Of a DNA stretch of 41,266 nt, positions 23,575 to 31,161 are shown piece by piece (the first letter of the stretch is position 1; the number at the start of each line of letters is the position of its first letter). Origin of the DNA: Methanobacteriota archaeon (GTDB lineage Archaea; Thermoplasmatota; Thermoplasmata; Methanomassiliicoccales; UBA472); assembly GCA_021372335.1 (NCBI GenBank), contig JAJFUR010000036.1, forward strand, positions 1 through 41,266, given 5' to 3'. Under the pieces are notes generated by a model, which was not told the DNA's origin, made no database searches, and saw only the letters and a program-made list of their open reading frames with translations. A program made the translations under genes and the position numbers.

Positions 23575-24660
23575 TCACCGGTCCGTTTCTCCTATGCACA
23601 TGTCCATGACGCCCATAATGGCCGGGACGTCCGAGATCTTGAAGCCGACCAGCATCGGCGGGGAGGCGGACAGGTTCACGAAGTTCGGGGAGCGGACCTT
23701 GAGGCGGTACGGCCTCTCCGTGCCGTCGCTCACCATGTACATCAACGATTCCCCGCGCGGGTCCTCCACGCGACAGACCACGTTCCCCTTCGGCGGGCAT
23801 CGCGGGACCTTGACACGGACCGGGCCGGCCGGGGCCTCCGCCAACGCCTGCCTTATGATCTTCATGCTCTCCCGCATCTCGTCCATGCGCACCCGGTACC
23901 GGGCGTATACATCCCCATCGGTGTGGGTGCATACCTCGAACTTCATATCCGCATAGGCCTCGTACGGGTCCAGCTTCCGCAGGTCCATGTCGACGCCGCT
24001 TGCCCTCAGGATCGGCCCTGTCAGCCCGAGGTTCATCGCGGTCCTGCCGTCCATCTTCCCGATGCCCAGTGTCCTCATCAGGAACGGCTCGTTCTCATCC
24101 ATCAGGGCCTCGAGGTCACGGAGGCGCCTGTCGAACTCATCCAGGGTACGGTTCACATCGCGCTCATAGTTCTCCGGAAGGTCGTTCCTGACCCCCCCGA
24201 TGCGACAATAGTTATAGGTCATGCGCGCGCCGCTCAGTTTGCACAGGAGGTCCAGGAACAGCTCCCTCTCCCTGATCGACCATGTCATGATGGTGTAGCT
24301 TCCCAGGTCGGTCCCGACGGCCATGAGCCAGGTGAGGTGGGAGGTGATGCGCTGCATCTCCAATGCGGCCACGCGGATGTATTTGGCCCGGTCAGGGGCC
24401 TCGACCCCGAACAGCCTCTCGGCCGTCAGGCAGTAAAGGTGGTTCCAGGAAAGGGACGAGCCGTAGCAGAGGCGGTCCGCGAGCGGGACGATCTGGGGAT
24501 AGGCGCGGTTCTCCACCATCTTTTCCCAGCCCCTGTGCAGGTACCCGATGATCGGCTCGGCGGCCGTGATCGTCTCCCCTTTGAGCTTCACCCTGAGGTT
24601 CCACAGGCCGTGGTTGAATGGGTGCTGCGGCCCCATGTTGATCCACATCTCGTCCGTCAT
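23575..24660 (-). CDS. fpoD: Fpo/Nuo complex 49-kDa-type subunit D
   Basis: The 361-residue product starts MTDEMWINMGPQHPFNHGLW and has LCYGSSLSWNHLYCLTAERLFG, LEMQRITSHLTWL, FLDLLCKLSGARMTYNYCRIGGVRND and the C-terminal DVPAIMGVMDMCIGETDR, all diagnostic of the NuoD/49-kDa family. Ni-binding Cys of hydrogenases are absent. It forms the quinone-site side facing FpoB. ATG 24660 is preferred to an upstream in-frame TTG at 24678 because GGAGGG lies just before it. Confidence 0.95.
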   Translation of the reverse strand: MTDEMWINMGPQHPFNHGLWNLRVKLKGETITAAEPIIGYLHRGWEKMVENRAYPQIVPLADRLCYGSSLSWNHLYCLTAERLFGVEAPDRAKYIRVAALEMQRITSHLTWLMAVGTDLGSYTIMTWSIRERELFLDLLCKLSGARMTYNYCRIGGVRNDLPENYERDVNRTLDEFDRRLRDLEALMDENEPFLMRTLGIGKMDGRTAMNLGLTGPILRASGVDMDLRKLDPYEAYADMKFEVCTHTDGDVYARYRVRMDEMRESMKIIRQALAEAPAGPVRVKVPRCPPKGNVVCRVEDPRGESLMYMVSDGTERPYRLKVRSPNFVNLSASPPMLVGFKISDVPAIMGVMDMCIGETDR

Positions 24661-24661
24661 C

Positions 24662-25138
24662 TCAGACCCTCCTGCCAACGATGAAGTCCTTCCTCAAAGG
24701 ATGGAACCTGAACTCCTCCGGAAGCATGATGCGGCGGAGGTCGGGATGCCCCTTGAATACGATCCCCATAAGGTCATAGGCCTCCCGCTCATGCCAATTG
24801 GCACCCCCCCAGAGGGGGGCGATGGAGTCCACGGTCGGATCGTCCCGAGGCAAATCCACCTGGACCTCGGCGAGGATGTGATCGGTCCATGAGGAGATGT
24901 GATAGACGACCGTGAAATGGTCCAGGTAGTCGACCGGGGTCACACAGGAGGCGTGCTCGAATGCCAGTTCGTCCCGCATGAACTTGCAGAGCTCGAAGAG
25001 CGATTCGCGGGGCGCTCGGAAGTGCAGCCTGCGCGGGGCGACCTTGAGGAGTTCCACGGAGGGGAACTTGGCCCGTATGGCGCTGGCGACCTCTTCCTCG
25101 GACCGGTCGGGCTTGTCGTAAACGATGACTTGGCTCAT
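24662..25138 (-). CDS. fpoC: Fpo/Nuo complex 30-kDa-type subunit C
   Basis: The 158-residue product ends with the NuoC signature [33 protein letters not shown] and HPLRKDF. It is a peripheral subunit that packs on FpoD and, unlike in some bacteria, is a separate gene. ATG 25138 has AAGGTGG upstream and sits 9 nt after fpoB. Confidence 0.93.
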   Translation of the reverse strand: MSQVIVYDKPDRSEEEVASAIRAKFPSVELLKVAPRRLHFRAPRESLFELCKFMRDELAFEHASCVTPVDYLDHFTVVYHISSWTDHILAEVQVDLPRDDPTVDSIAPLWGGANWHEREAYDLMGIVFKGHPDLRRIMLPEEFRFHPLRKDFIVGRRV

Positions 25139-25147
25139 TATACCACC

Positions 25148-25711
25148 TTAATCGCCTAGGAAGCTGCCACGGTTCTCGGCGGTCAACTTTCGGTTGATCA
25201 TGGTAAAGGCCTGGATCAGGGCCTCGGGGCGGGAGGGGCATCCGGGGACGTACACGTCGACGGGGATGAACGTGTCCGCGCCCTGGATGACGTTGTATGC
25301 GTCATACCAGGGCCCGCCGGAGATGGTGCATTCGCCCATTGCGATGACCCACTTGGGCGCGGGCATCTGCTCGTAAAGGGTTCTCAGGATGGGACGGAGC
25401 TTTGCAGATATCCATCCGTTCAAAAGGAGTATGTCGGACTGCCTTGGCGAGGACCGGAACACGATCCCGAGCCGCTCAAGGTCGAACCGGGGGCCACCGG
25501 CCGCGGCCATCTCCAGGGCGCAGCAGGCGATCCCGAAGTGCAGAGGATAGACCGAGTTCCTCTGCCCCCATGACCATATGGGGGTGGTAAGCTTATCGAC
25601 GACCTTCTTGCCCCCCGTGGCCACCGTCGCTTCGCGCAGGAACGTCTTCGTCATATCGCCGAACTGCTTGACCGTCATGGTCATGGCGTTGAACGACAGG
25701 TCTAGATCCAC
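25148..25711 (-). CDS. fpoB: Fpo/Nuo complex subunit B (N2 cluster)
   Basis: The 187-residue product has the tandem-Cys motif FGIACCALEMAAAGGPRFD, then MGECTISGGPWYD and VPGCPSRPEALIQAF, giving the four Cys of the terminal [4Fe-4S] cluster N2. It hands electrons to the membrane carrier. The start is GTG 25711, inside the end of fpoA, with AAGGAGAGG upstream; an ATG ten codons later lacks a ribosome site. Confidence 0.93.
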   Translation of the reverse strand: MDLDLSFNAMTMTVKQFGDMTKTFLREATVATGGKKVVDKLTTPIWSWGQRNSVYPLHFGIACCALEMAAAGGPRFDLERLGIVFRSSPRQSDILLLNGWISAKLRPILRTLYEQMPAPKWVIAMGECTISGGPWYDAYNVIQGADTFIPVDVYVPGCPSRPEALIQAFTMINRKLTAENRGSFLGD

Positions 25712-26061
25712 AATATCCTCTCCTTCTTCAATGAATAGTAGACCCCGGCGAGCATGATGATCAGGAACGATATCGCGGCAATGTTCGCGATGTCGGAGAG
25801 CTGCTCAAAGGCCATGGCCCAGACGAGGAGAAAAACGGTAAGGATGTCGAAGGCTACGAAGATTATTGCATATATGTAGAATTGAACATGGAACTGGATC
25901 TGGGCCTCTCCTATGGGCTTCTCCCCGCACTCGTAGGTGGTATCTCTCATCGCCCCCCGCGTGGTCGGCCGGAATAGCTTCCCCGTGACAACGGCGATGA
26001 CGGGGACGAGCAAAGCTACCAGAGCAAATATTGCAACCGGGAAATAGTCGTCTACGAGCAT
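25702..26061 (-). CDS. fpoA: Fpo/Nuo complex membrane subunit A
   Basis: The 119-residue product has three transmembrane helices and the NuoA motif DTTYECGEKPIGEAQIQFHV, followed by QFYIYAIIFVAFDILTVFL. It is the first gene of the operon. The TATA box TATAAATAA lies about 26 nt before ATG 26061, so the mRNA is probably leaderless. It ends in TAG with an in-frame TGA seven codons further on, inside fpoB, and overlaps fpoB by 10 nt. Confidence 0.93.
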   Translation of the reverse strand: MLVDDYFPVAIFALVALLVPVIAVVTGKLFRPTTRGAMRDTTYECGEKPIGEAQIQFHVQFYIYAIIFVAFDILTVFLLVWAMAFEQLSDIANIAAISFLIIMLAGVYYSLKKERILWI

Positions 26062-26082
26062 TGAAGGGGGATAATGGTCCCT

Positions 26083-26091
26083 TTATTTATA
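26083..26091 (-). promoter_or_regulatory. TATA box of the fpo operon
   Basis: TATAAATAA on the minus strand (26091-26083) is centred 26 nt before the A of the fpoA ATG, predicting a leaderless operon transcript. No other clear TATA box was seen inside the operon. Confidence 0.7.
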
Positions 26092-26119
26092 CTTTTGAGA
26101 ATGTTGGGGGGCGATAATG

Positions 26120-26325
26120 AAGATTTTTTTAGCATGACCAGTTGGTTATATATTAACAATAATATAAATTATAAAAATCTTGCCTATGTCCGGTACTAGA
26201 CATACGCGCCATCGATGTCCTTGCCCCACCCCCGGGGACGAGCGGGGCCGAGCTAGGAGGAATTCCCGCTCCAACCATCACCCGGCGCAAGGGGGCGTTG
26301 CATTCGGGGAGGCCTACCAAATCGG
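26120..26325 (+). other. Non-coding region upstream of proC: AT-rich core in an inverted repeat, then a possible structured RNA
   Basis: There is no plausible gene in the roughly 310 bp between fpoA and proC. AAGATTTTT (26120-26128) and AAAAATCTT (26173-26181) form an inverted repeat around an AT-only core with TATATATTAAC and AATATAAATT, both TATA-like. After it comes about 140 bp of GC-rich sequence with possible stems, e.g. GAGCGGG (26240-26246) with CCCGCTC (26265-26271) and GCAA/TTGC around GGGGGCG (26286-26302 area). It could be a small RNA with its own promoter, but no known RNA family was recognised. Confidence 0.3.
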
Positions 26326-26333
26326 ATTAATAC
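26326..26333 (+). promoter_or_regulatory. Probable TATA box of proC
   Basis: ATTAATAC at 26326-26333 lies about 44 nt before ATG 26374, leaving a short leader that holds GGTGA at 26365-26369. Confidence 0.5.
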
Positions 26334-26373
26334 GAAGGATTCGATGGACGGTCATCCGAACATGGGTGAAAAT

Positions 26374-27180
26374 ATGAGGATCGGGTTCGTAGGCGCGGGG
26401 AACATGGCCGAGGCCATGATGAAGGGGATAATATCGGCTGGAGTGGCAACGAAGGAGGACATGATCGCCAGCGAGATCGTGCCCCAGCGCAGGGACTACA
26501 TCACCAGGACCCTGGGCGTACGGACCGTCTCCGACGCCATAGAGGTCGTGCGCTCCTCCGATGTGATCATCCTTGCGGTGAAGCCGCAACAGGTCGGCCC
26601 GGTGCTGGATGAGCTCAAACCCTATCTCAGCGGCGACCACCTTGTGATATCCATCGCCGCTGGGGTCAAGATATCCTTCATTGAATCCCATCTGAATTGG
26701 GGCGTGAGGGTGGTCCGGGTAATGCCCAACCAGCCCTGCTTTGTAGGGGCCTCTGCATCGGGGTTCGCCCTTGGCCGCTCGGCCAAGAAGGAGGACGGGG
26801 AGATCGTGCAGAGGATCCTGAACTCCGTGGGGGTGGCGTTCGCGTTGGACGAGAAGCTCCTGGACGCAGTCACGGGGCTCAGCGGAAGCGGGCCTGCGTA
26901 CATTTATCTGGTCATCGAGGCCATGGCCGATGGTGGCGTCCTGGTCGGCCTGCCCAGGGACGTTGCGCTGCAGCTCGCGGCCCAGACCGTCATCGGCGCG
27001 GGGAAGACCTATCTTGAGATGAGGAAGCACCCCGGGGAGCTGAAGGACATGGTGGCCTCCCCCGGGGGCACGACCATCGAGGGGCTGCGCGTGCTGGAGG
27101 AGGCGGGGGTGCGAGGCGCTTTCATCGACGCCGTGGAGGCCGGGGCCAAGCGCAGCGAGGAACTGGGGAACAAGGGCTGA
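26374..27180 (+). CDS. proC: Pyrroline-5-carboxylate reductase
   Basis: The 268-residue product begins [18 protein letters not shown] (NAD(P) Rossmann motif) and has [25 protein letters not shown] and the C-terminal family signature [20 protein letters not shown] plus [17 protein letters not shown]. It performs the last step of proline synthesis. ATG 26374 has GGTGA four bases upstream and gives the normal family length; ATG 26344 and 26362 are in-frame alternatives. Its stop abuts the stop of the convergent nob1 gene. Confidence 0.95.
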   Translation: MRIGFVGAGNMAEAMMKGIISAGVATKEDMIASEIVPQRRDYITRTLGVRTVSDAIEVVRSSDVIILAVKPQQVGPVLDELKPYLSGDHLVISIAAGVKISFIESHLNWGVRVVRVMPNQPCFVGASASGFALGRSAKKEDGEIVQRILNSVGVAFALDEKLLDAVTGLSGSGPAYIYLVIEAMADGGVLVGLPRDVALQLAAQTVIGAGKTYLEMRKHPGELKDMVASPGGTTIEGLRVLEEAGVRGAFIDAVEAGAKRSEELGNKG

Positions 27181-27645
27181 TCACCTTTTCCTGGTGGTCC
27201 GGAGAGGGGAGCCGCACACCGGGCAGTCCGGATGAGACTCCCGGAACACCCTTCCGCAACCGGTGCACAGGTAGTTCCACCTCACCACCTTGGCGATGCC
27301 CTTCATGTTCCGCGGAATATACTCCACCTTGAGGACGGCCGCCAGGTTCTGGATCGAGTAATCGTCGGTGACAAGGGGGGCCTTGAGTTCGTAGGCCAGC
27401 GCCAGAACCTCCATGTCAGTCCGGGAGAGGCGCGAGGAGTCCCCGGTCGCCCCTGCGGCCTCCCTCACGACCGCGAGCGAGCCGGAGGTGGCCTGGGAGA
27501 CCTTGAGCAGCGGGATGAGGGTCTCCGCCCTCCGGTCGCCGTATCTCCTGAGCTCCGCCAGCACGCCCTCCGTGACGAACGCCTCCCAATCCGGAGGGAG
27601 CTGCTCCAGCCCGAAGAGGCCTGACGTGTCCAATACCACCCTCAT
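27181..27645 (-). CDS. nob1: NOB1-like PIN endonuclease for 16S rRNA 3' end maturation
   Basis: The 154-residue product combines a PIN domain with a zinc ribbon, the archaeal Nob1 layout. Acidic active-site residues are seen in VVLDTSGLF (Asp 6), SRTDMEVLALAYEL and LVTDDYSIQNLA. The C-terminus WNYLCTGCGRVF and CPVCGSPLR provides four Cys for zinc. It cleaves precursor 16S rRNA to give the mature 3' end. It is convergent with proC with no gap. Confidence 0.9.
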   Translation of the reverse strand: MRVVLDTSGLFGLEQLPPDWEAFVTEGVLAELRRYGDRRAETLIPLLKVSQATSGSLAVVREAAGATGDSSRLSRTDMEVLALAYELKAPLVTDDYSIQNLAAVLKVEYIPRNMKGIAKVVRWNYLCTGCGRVFRESHPDCPVCGSPLRTTRKR

Positions 27646-27708
27646 GCCAAAGGGATTGCCTAAGGCGCTAGAAAACTTTGCGCAGGGCGAGGGTTCCTCC
27701 CGTGGAGG

Positions 27709-27717
27709 TTAAATAGC
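27709..27717 (+). promoter_or_regulatory. TATA box of the small CxxC protein gene
   Basis: GTTAAATAG at about 27709-27717 is centred 27 nt before ATG 27740, consistent with a leaderless mRNA. Confidence 0.6.
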
Positions 27718-27739
27718 AGCTCCTGCTAAACGGGACGTG

Positions 27740-28003
27740 ATGCCATCAATAGTTGTGGAGCAGGGCGTGATCGATTTCATCCTTCAGAACGGACAGGACT
27801 ATCGCATATGCACCTCGTGCTCCGGACCTGTCATGTTGCCCGTCGCCCTCAAGTCCCCCAAGACCAGCGACATCGTGATCGAGGTCGGGGAGAATAAGCT
27901 GTACGTTTCCAGGGTGCAGGCCAGGTACCTGCGCGCAATAACCTCGGACATGATCTACGACCCCGAGGTCGGGCTGTCCTGCCAGGCTTATCCCGGCCTA
28001 TAA
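27740..28003 (+). CDS. Conserved small protein with CTSC motif, function unknown
   Basis: The 87-residue product MPSIVVEQGVIDFILQ... contains one CxxC (RICTSCSGPVMLP, residues 22-34), then KSPKTSDIVIEVGENKLYVSRVQARYL and DMIYDPE. The compact layout and single CxxC suggest one half of a zinc or cluster site, perhaps completed in a dimer. I believe similar short proteins occur in other methanogens but cannot name the family. ATG 27740 is supported by its TATA box. Its 3' end overlaps the convergent ThiI-like gene by 16 bp. Confidence 0.7.
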   Translation: MPSIVVEQGVIDFILQNGQDYRICTSCSGPVMLPVALKSPKTSDIVIEVGENKLYVSRVQARYLRAITSDMIYDPEVGLSCQAYPGL

Positions 28004-28629
28004 TCCTTCAATGCCCTTTCCGCGGAGCGGGCTGCTATGCCCATCAGGTCCAGCCTCCCTTCCTCCGCCATCATGTCCCTGTAGGAAGCGTTGGTGACGA
28101 CCCGCAACGGGACCGCGGTGCAGTCCTTGCCCCCGTCGCTCATTATTGATATGTCATAGGTCCCGATCGTCTTGGCCAAATGCTCGATCTCCAGCTTGTC
28201 CAGTCCGATGAGCGGCCTCAGCACGGGCAGCTCCAGGCCATGCTGTTCCGCCCTTATGTTGCCCAGGGTCTGCGAGGCCACCTGCCCCAGGGAATCGCCC
28301 ATGACCATGCCCTCGGCTCCTATCCCCTTCGCCACTCCCTGCGCGGTGAGAAGCATGAGCCGTTTGCATAGCACGCACTGGTAGGCGCTCCTGCAGCCCT
28401 CTTTGATCAGGGCCTGGTTCTCCCCGTGGGGCGCGATGAGAAGGGGCATCTTCTGGCCGGTCGCCTCGCGGAGCGCCCCGGCGAGGAGCCCCGCCTTCCT
28501 CAACTGAAGGTCCCCGCAGAAGGGTCGATTGTCCATGTGGAGGAGGGCGACCTCCGCCCCCCTCTGCGCCATGAGGAAGGCCGCCACGGGGGAATCGATG
28601 CCCCCCGAGAGAAGAGCCACGAGCCTCAT
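27988..28629 (-). CDS. ThiI-like PP-loop sulfurtransferase lacking THUMP domain
   Basis: The 213-residue product starts MRLVALLSGGIDSPVAAFLM, the PP-loop ATP motif (SGGIDSP, residues 8-14) of tRNA 4-thiouridine synthase ThiI. It also has CVLCKRLMLLTA (the CxxCKRxM segment seen in ThiI), GMVMGDSLGQVASQTLGNI and VLRPLIGLDKLEIEHLAKTIG, all ThiI catalytic-domain lines. The N-terminal ferredoxin-like and THUMP domains that bind tRNA are missing, so length is about half of usual. ATG 28629 lies directly behind a short upstream gene. It may thiolate RNA with a separate RNA-binding partner, or serve another sulfur-transfer role. Confidence 0.85.
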   Translation of the reverse strand: MRLVALLSGGIDSPVAAFLMAQRGAEVALLHMDNRPFCGDLQLRKAGLLAGALREATGQKMPLLIAPHGENQALIKEGCRSAYQCVLCKRLMLLTAQGVAKGIGAEGMVMGDSLGQVASQTLGNIRAEQHGLELPVLRPLIGLDKLEIEHLAKTIGTYDISIMSDGGKDCTAVPLRVVTNASYRDMMAEEGRLDLMGIAARSAERALKDYRPG

Positions 28630-28633
28630 GCTC

Positions 28634-28807
28634 TCAATTATTGAGGCGCGGGATGTCCGCACCACCGGGAAGGATGCTATCCAGATCATCCTCCTCCGGA
28701 TCGTCGTTCTCGATGACGAGGGAGATCAGCAGGTCGATGAGCTCCTTCATCTGCCTGACCTCCTCGCGGAGGTCCTTGATCTCCCGCGCCAGGTCGGTCT
28801 CGGACAG
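28634..28807 (-). CDS. Short acidic coiled-coil protein, apparent CTG start
   Basis: Reading the minus strand from CTG at 28807 gives 57 residues: (M)SETDLAREIKDLREEVRQ, then KELIDLLISLV and an acidic tail NDDPEEDDLDSILPGG. The first half has heptad spacing and would form a helix. A strong ribosome site GGAGGGGATC lies 4 nt before the CTG, right after the csl4 stop, and no ATG, GTG or TTG is available there, so CTG initiation is the simplest reading. It sits between csl4 and the ThiI-like gene in one tight operon. Function unknown; it could be a partner subunit of a neighbour. Confidence 0.6.
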   Translation of the reverse strand: MSETDLAREIKDLREEVRQMKELIDLLISLVIENDDPEEDDLDSILPGGADIPRLNN

Positions 28808-28821
28808 GGCGATCCCCTCCT

Positions 28822-29403
28822 TTATTCCTTGCCGGTGAGCAGGATCGTCTCCACGAAGCCGTAGTCATCGGCGATCTTGCGCGATTCGAACGCCTCGCAA
28901 TGGTCGCAATAGAGCCCCTTCTCCACCCTGCGGAGATGGGAACGGCACGTCCGGCAAAGGGCCTTGACCACCCCGAAATGGGGATGTGCGGTGTTGAGCT
29001 GGATGGAGGGCTTCACCTGGATGACCTTGGCCCGGATGATATCGCTTGGCCTGTACTCCCTTCCGACGTCCTGCACGTAATCCTGGGAGATCTTGGACAC
29101 GTGGATGGTCCCGTTGGTGTCGCCCGTGATGTTGCGGGGCCGCCCCTCGACCGCCACGACCTCGCAGATGGCCATGGAGGGGCGGACGTCCGTGATCTCG
29201 CAGAACACGGAGTCGCCGATGGATAGGGAGACCATCGGGTTGTCCGCCTCCACGCTCACGGTCTTGTCCGAATCGTTTACCTTGAGCTCGCCGGCGAGGG
29301 CGGAGTAAACTATGCCGCCCTCCTCATAGGTGCCTTCGGCCGGGAGGTACTCCTCCGCCACGGCCACCTCGTCACCTGGTAATACCTTTCTCCTGTCGCT
29401 CAT
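28822..29403 (-). CDS. csl4: Exosome RNA-binding subunit Csl4
   Basis: The 193-residue product follows the archaeal Csl4 layout: an N-terminal barrel (VLPGDEVAVAEEYLPAEGTYEEGG), a central S1 domain (GDSVFCEITDVRPSMAICEVV, IHVSKI, YRPSDIIRAKVIQ) and a C-terminal zinc ribbon (ALCRTCRSHLRR and YCDHCEAF). It forms the RNA-entry cap of the exosome with Rrp41/Rrp42. Its start overlaps the upstream methylase gene by 4 nt (ATGA). Confidence 0.92.
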   Translation of the reverse strand: MSDRRKVLPGDEVAVAEEYLPAEGTYEEGGIVYSALAGELKVNDSDKTVSVEADNPMVSLSIGDSVFCEITDVRPSMAICEVVAVEGRPRNITGDTNGTIHVSKISQDYVQDVGREYRPSDIIRAKVIQVKPSIQLNTAHPHFGVVKALCRTCRSHLRRVEKGLYCDHCEAFESRKIADDYGFVETILLTGKE

Positions 29404-30011
29404 TCCAACACACCTGCCTTGAGAATGCGAAATAGCGTGACGTCGACTTCCTTCTTCGCCTTGCTATGGAACTCGAACATATACGGGATCCCGAATTTAT
29501 ACCTTTTTAACGGCTCGGCGGTGTACCCAGACCTCCTGGCGAACCGCTCGACGAACGCCTCCGTCTGGCTCAGATGGAGGGAATAGATGACGGGGGCGCA
29601 TCTCATGGCCGTGCTCAGGAAGGGCCTGTCGGCGCCCCTTCGCTGGGCCCCGAAGGGCGGGTTCATTATCACCGTGTCCCATGCCCCCCGGGCGTCCAGA
29701 ACGTCCGATTGGACGTACTCGACCTCCACCCCCGCCCGCGCGGCGTTGGCCTGCGCCTGCGCGAGGGCCGAGGGGTCGCTGTCCAGACCGGTGACGTGCT
29801 CCGCCCCAAGGAGCGCGGCCCCGATCCCCAGGGGCCCCGCGCCGCAGCCCAGGTCCAGGACCCTCCTTCCCTGCACATCCCCCCTGGCCAGGGCCTCGAA
29901 CAGCATGTCCGCGGCGATGACGGCGGGGGTAGCGTACTGCTCCAGCTCGGGCCTGGGGGAGGGGAAGGAGGGCAGGGCCTGCAGGATGATCTCCAGCTCC
30001 CTCTTCTTCAT
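29400..30011 (-). CDS. METTL5-like RNA adenine N6-methyltransferase
   Basis: The 203-residue class I methyltransferase has VLDLGCGAGPLGIGAALLGA (SAM site, about residues 51-70), GLDSDPSAL and the catalytic NPPFG in TVIMNPPFGAQRRGADRPF. N-terminal LEQYATPAVIAADMLFEAL matches the METTL5-type family, whose members put m6A on small-subunit rRNA. It is coupled to csl4 by an ATGA overlap, in line with an RNA-processing operon. Confidence 0.85.
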   Translation of the reverse strand: MKKRELEIILQALPSFPSPRPELEQYATPAVIAADMLFEALARGDVQGRRVLDLGCGAGPLGIGAALLGAEHVTGLDSDPSALAQAQANAARAGVEVEYVQSDVLDARGAWDTVIMNPPFGAQRRGADRPFLSTAMRCAPVIYSLHLSQTEAFVERFARRSGYTAEPLKRYKFGIPYMFEFHSKAKKEVDVTLFRILKAGVLE

Positions 30012-30045
30012 GGTCCACCGTCCTGACGGAATGCCCCCTAGCGCC

Positions 30046-30702
30046 TCACTGGTTCAGCCCCAGGTTCAGGAAGTCCGCGCTGGTGAGGATGCCGACTATG
30101 GCCCCCTTCCTGGAGACCAGTATGGCCTCCTCCCTTTGCAGATGGAAGGACGCCAGGTCGATCGGGGTGTCCTCGCTCAATATCGGGAAGGGGGCGTCCA
30201 TTATCTCCTCGATCCGGGTGCGCATGACCTCCTCATAGGTCTTCTTGCGGGCCTTGGTCTGCTCGATGGTGTAGTCCCGGATGGCGTCGTCCGTGAGCCC
30301 GCCGACGATGCGCTCCCCGACGATCACAGGCAACTGGGTGAACCGACCCCTCATCATCCTCTCCACGGCCTCGCCCACCGATTGGTCGGGGGTGACGAAG
30401 ACCACCCCACGGGTGGCCAGGTCTCCGACGGTGAGCTGGGTCCCGGACCGCACGCCCTCGACCTTGCGGCGTCGGATGACCTCCTCGAAGGCGTTGAGGA
30501 TCTTCCGAACGTTGCTGTAGGAGGGGTCGATGGTCCCCCTCTCTATCTTGGCTATGAGCGATTGGCTCACCCCCGCCAAGCTGGCCAGCTCCCTCTGGGA
30601 AAGGTTGAGGCGCTTTCTCATCTGGCGGATCTTGTCCAGGTCGGGCAATTGCGGCACCAAGGCCGTGCGGGAGGAGGTCATGTCGACTGCACCTTCGGTC
30701 AT
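30046..30702 (-). CDS. Transcriptional regulator with N-terminal HTH and C-terminal CBS pair
   Basis: The 218-residue product has an XRE-type helix-turn-helix (RKRLNLSQRELASLAGVSQSL and IAKIERG, about residues 29-57) and two CBS motifs, first around TVGDLATRGVVFVTPDQSV with FTQLPVIVGERIVGGLTDDAI, and second around ILSEDTPIDLASFHLQRE with SRKGAIVGILTSADF. CBS pairs commonly bind adenosine nucleotides, so it may sense energy state. ATG 30702 is used; ATG 30681 is possible. It may control itself or the genes across the divergent AT-rich region. Confidence 0.88.
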   Translation of the reverse strand: MTEGAVDMTSSRTALVPQLPDLDKIRQMRKRLNLSQRELASLAGVSQSLIAKIERGTIDPSYSNVRKILNAFEEVIRRRKVEGVRSGTQLTVGDLATRGVVFVTPDQSVGEAVERMMRGRFTQLPVIVGERIVGGLTDDAIRDYTIEQTKARKKTYEEVMRTRIEEIMDAPFPILSEDTPIDLASFHLQREEAILVSRKGAIVGILTSADFLNLGLNQ

Positions 30703-31161
30703 ATTTCAATAGTCATTACCTGATAGATATCATTTTCCAGATCTGTATATTGAATTTAATAGGAATCATCGGGACGGTATTAGGAATTGACCATTCGATT
30801 GAGCAATGGAGCTGTTTTTCTGCATTGGGCATATATATGGCCCGATAATCGTTCTGATTTTGATAATTTTCTACGATATTCGTGAAATATTTTACGATAA
30901 TAAACCGTTAACAACGGAAGGGATTTATACCACAACCTTTTTGCCCCTTTTGTAAATGGTCATTCATCTAATAGATGAAAAACAGATAGAAAATTGAGCG
31001 TTAATGATTGGATATAATAGATGTTTGTCCATTGAAAAAAGTAAAATATTGTGGCCGACCCCGGATGACCGCTCCGGGCGGGCCCAGGGTCGCACGGATG
31101 GGGCTGGGAAGGGATGATGCACATGGAGGGACGGGAAAGGGCTGAACGGGGGAGAACGCCG
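30703..31161. promoter_or_regulatory. AT-rich divergent regulatory region between the HTH-CBS gene and glx operon
   Basis: About 400 bp without a convincing gene, far more AT-rich than its surroundings. It holds TATA-like ATTTATACC (30924-30932) and GGATATAATAG (about 31009-31019) on the plus strand, TATTAAATT and AATATACAG on the minus strand near 30740-30762, three ACGATA/CGATAA copies between 30838 and 30900, a CCGTT/AACGG pair (30905-30917) and the palindrome at 30963-30979. Its length and density suggest multi-factor control. Confidence 0.5.
30963..30979. promoter_or_regulatory. Perfect 8-1-8 palindrome, candidate operator
   Basis: TTCATCTA-A-TAGATGAA is a perfect inverted repeat with one central base. 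It starts about 35 nt after the ATTTATACC TATA-like box, so a bound dimer would sit on or just past that start site. Confidence 0.5.

Noticed and set aside
26182-26330. tRNA (including tRNA-Pyl) or SRP/RNase P RNA upstream of proC
   Set aside because: No GGTTCRA-type T-loop or acceptor pairing and no conserved core of the large RNAs; kept only as an unnamed RNA candidate.
30838-30900. Possible short tandem or CRISPR-like repeats in the AT-rich region
   Set aside because: ACGATA/CGATAA words recur only three times at uneven spacing, with no spacer-repeat pattern.
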